From the NCBI RefSeq assembly GCF_009831415.1, contig NZ_CP043727.1:2666001-2730000 (forward strand): 64,000 nt of DNA. The letters are read 5' to 3'. The notes under the pieces are model-generated. The model was not told the origin of the DNA, ran no database searches, and saw only the letters and a program-made list of their open reading frames with translations. Shown piece after piece: positions 63,070 through 64,000 of the stretch (positions are counted from its first letter, which is position 1; the number at the start of each line of letters is the position of its first letter). The translations under genes and the position numbers were made by a program. This DNA is from Yersinia canariae. GTDB taxonomy: Bacteria > Pseudomonadota > Gammaproteobacteria > Enterobacterales > Enterobacteriaceae.

Positions 63070-63567
63070 ATGTGCTGCGGCTCCCGCATGTTTTGGTTCG
63101 ACCGTGCTGATCCCCGCGCTGTGTTCGTCGATATCCGCTCTGAAAGTCATACGCTATGTGATGGTCGGAACTTAGATATCAGGCCGGATATTGTGGCTGA
63201 TTTTCGCCAGTTACCGTTTGCCGATAACACTTTCCAAATCGTTGTATTTGATCCACCCCACCTCACACACTGTGGGCCAGAGGGTTGGCAGGGGAAGAAA
63301 TACGGCATTCTCAGTAAGTCATGGAAAGACGACCTAACCAAAGGCTTTGCTGAGGCGTTCCGTGTATTACGTGCCGGGGGAGTTCTTATCTTTAAGTGGA
63401 ATGAAGTGCATATCCCTACTCGCGACATTATCAAACTGTCGCCGGTACCGCCCATATTTGGGCATCCATCAGGCAAACGAGCAAATACCAACTGGGTGTG
63501 CTTTCAAAAGCCAGGAGAGAATTTGATGGCCAAATTCGCACTGGCCACCAGCAGCGATATAGATTAG
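63070..63567 (+). CDS. Phage SAM-dependent methyltransferase, possibly frameshifted at its start
   Basis: The 165-residue class I methyltransferase-like protein has a DPPH catalytic-type motif (IVVFDPPHLTHC), DFRQLPFADNTF and AFRVLRAGGVLIFKWNEV. The frame upstream of the ATG reads KSILD, so motif I would be ILDMCCG. A ribosome site and ATGATG at 63047 are one base out of frame with it. The normal start may have been lost by a one-base deletion near 63059. Confidence 0.75.
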   Translation: MCCGSRMFWFDRADPRAVFVDIRSESHTLCDGRNLDIRPDIVADFRQLPFADNTFQIVVFDPPHLTHCGPEGWQGKKYGILSKSWKDDLTKGFAEAFRVLRAGGVLIFKWNEVHIPTRDIIKLSPVPPIFGHPSGKRANTNWVCFQKPGENLMAKFALATSSDID

Positions 63568-63573
63568 TAGAAC

Positions 63574-63596
63574 GGCCCGTTTGCGGCGGGCCTTAA
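63574..63596 (+). terminator. Weak terminator-like hairpin
   Basis: GGCCCG and CGGGCC pair around a seven-base loop, followed by TTAACC. The U-tract is poor. Confidence 0.4.
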
Positions 63597-63619
63597 CCAA
63601 ATTGTGTGGAGTAAACCCC

Positions 63620-63847
63620 ATGAGCGAAGATAGCGGAAAATTACTAACTCGCGCTGAATTGGAAGAGATCACTGGTTTTGTTCAACCCAAGAAGCAGTGT
63701 GAATGCTTACGAGAAAATGGCATTTTTTTCATCGAACGCAAAGATGGTAGGCCCAGTACAACATGGGCGCATGTTGAGCACCCTCTTTCTTCCCGCAATA
63801 TCACTCAGAACGTGCCTGAAGATCAACCTAACTATGGGGCTATTTAA
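63620..63847 (+). CDS. DUF4224 protein
   Basis: The 75-residue protein has LLTRAELEEITGFVQPKKQC and a C-terminal WAHVEHPL, the DUF4224 pattern of proteins that sit directly before a phage integrase. It may act in excision or integrase control. GGAG nine bases before ATG 63620; the stop overlaps the integrase start. Confidence 0.85.
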   Translation: MSEDSGKLLTRAELEEITGFVQPKKQCECLRENGIFFIERKDGRPSTTWAHVEHPLSSRNITQNVPEDQPNYGAI

Positions 63848-64000
63848 TGTCACGTCCACGCAAGAACCCAACAGATAACTGGATGCCGCCACGGGTTCGT
63901 AAAGGCAAGTCTGCATATGAGTTCAGGGCAATAGACGGGAGAACAATTCGACTATGTAGCTTTGAATGCAGCCAGGCTGATGTATGGGTTGCCTTTGAAA
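63847..64000 (+). CDS. Phage tyrosine integrase, N-terminal part
   Basis: The gene begins at ATG 63847 and runs off the window. The first 51 residues (MSRPRKNPTDNWMPPRVRKG and on) are typical of the arm-binding N-terminus of lambdoid integrases. The placement after DUF4224 agrees. The attachment site would lie just beyond the right edge. Confidence 0.82.
   Translation, partial: MSRPRKNPTDNWMPPRVRKGKSAYEFRAIDGRTIRLCSFECSQADVWVAFE

Noticed and set aside
1..64000. CRISPR arrays
   Set aside because: No regularly spaced repeats with unique spacers were found; the iterons are irregular and lie inside a gene.
1..64000. tRNA or rRNA genes
   Set aside because: I saw no cloverleaf-like sequence with a TTCGANTC arm; integration sites of the prophages may be outside the window.

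Overview
The window reads as chromosome of a Yersinia-like enterobacterium. It carries a ferrous/ferric iron FetMP-Fet-ABC locus, DcuSR, AnsP and YaiL orthologues of enterobacterial type, and a diverged ERIC repeat. The left 29 kb has even base composition, while parts of the right 35 kb are AT-rich and mosaic. The genus is inferred from gene content, not proven.

Region 1 (1-29.3 kb) is housekeeping and metabolic sequence. It holds an iron-uptake locus (fetB', fetA, fetP, fetM on the minus strand, with a Fur-box-like site), a 14-TM MFS exporter beside a glutaminase, and a three-gene otnK-otnC-otnI tetronate catabolic operon with a divergent DeoR regulator. Next come dcuS-dcuR facing a 2-hydroxycarboxylate transporter, ansP, small enzymes, and a ROK regulator-MFS-HAD sugar-type locus. 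An ABC-F ATPase follows whose leader encodes a 27-residue peptide inside mutually exclusive RNA hairpins. A pseudouridine synthase, yaiL and a small lipoprotein close the region.

Region 2 (29.3-34.66 kb) is a scar zone. A LysR regulator without its 5' end is joined to a fragment of an Old Yellow Enzyme gene. After it comes a P2-like phage remnant (tail completion gpS and baseplate gpV, both damaged). Between gpS and gpV sits a very AT-rich two-gene cassette in opposite orientation: an acyl-CoA-oxidase-like flavoprotein and a membrane fatty-acid desaturase. Truncated gpV is joined head to head at about 34.66 kb to the truncated large terminase gene of a second, lambdoid prophage.

Region 3 (34.66-64 kb) is that lambdoid prophage, running right to left from the integrase at the window edge. 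It has an early rightward block (integrase, DUF4224, YfdR, YfdQ and small genes), a CI/Cro switch with GTAAG-N4-CTTAC operators, CII-like protein, a replication gene with iteron-like repeats, N6A and 5mC DNA methyltransferases, RusA, Rha-type protein, DUF968 and antiterminator Q. The lysis cassette (dual-start holin, SAR endolysin, Rz/Rz1) and HNH-TerS-TerL' follow. Most structural genes are missing, so the prophage is defective.

Between Q and the lysis genes, the place where lambdoid phages carry toxin genes, is an 11-kb accessory island. It holds an ApeA-like HEPN protein, a GNAT-domain protein of unknown role, a TIR protein bracketed by two copies of one IS family, an O-methyltransferase, a DinB-like protein, an IS30 element, and a DUF1643 gene with an attC-like palindrome at its start. 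Anti-phage defence is the most economical reading for the ApeA and TIR genes; the rest is unassigned.
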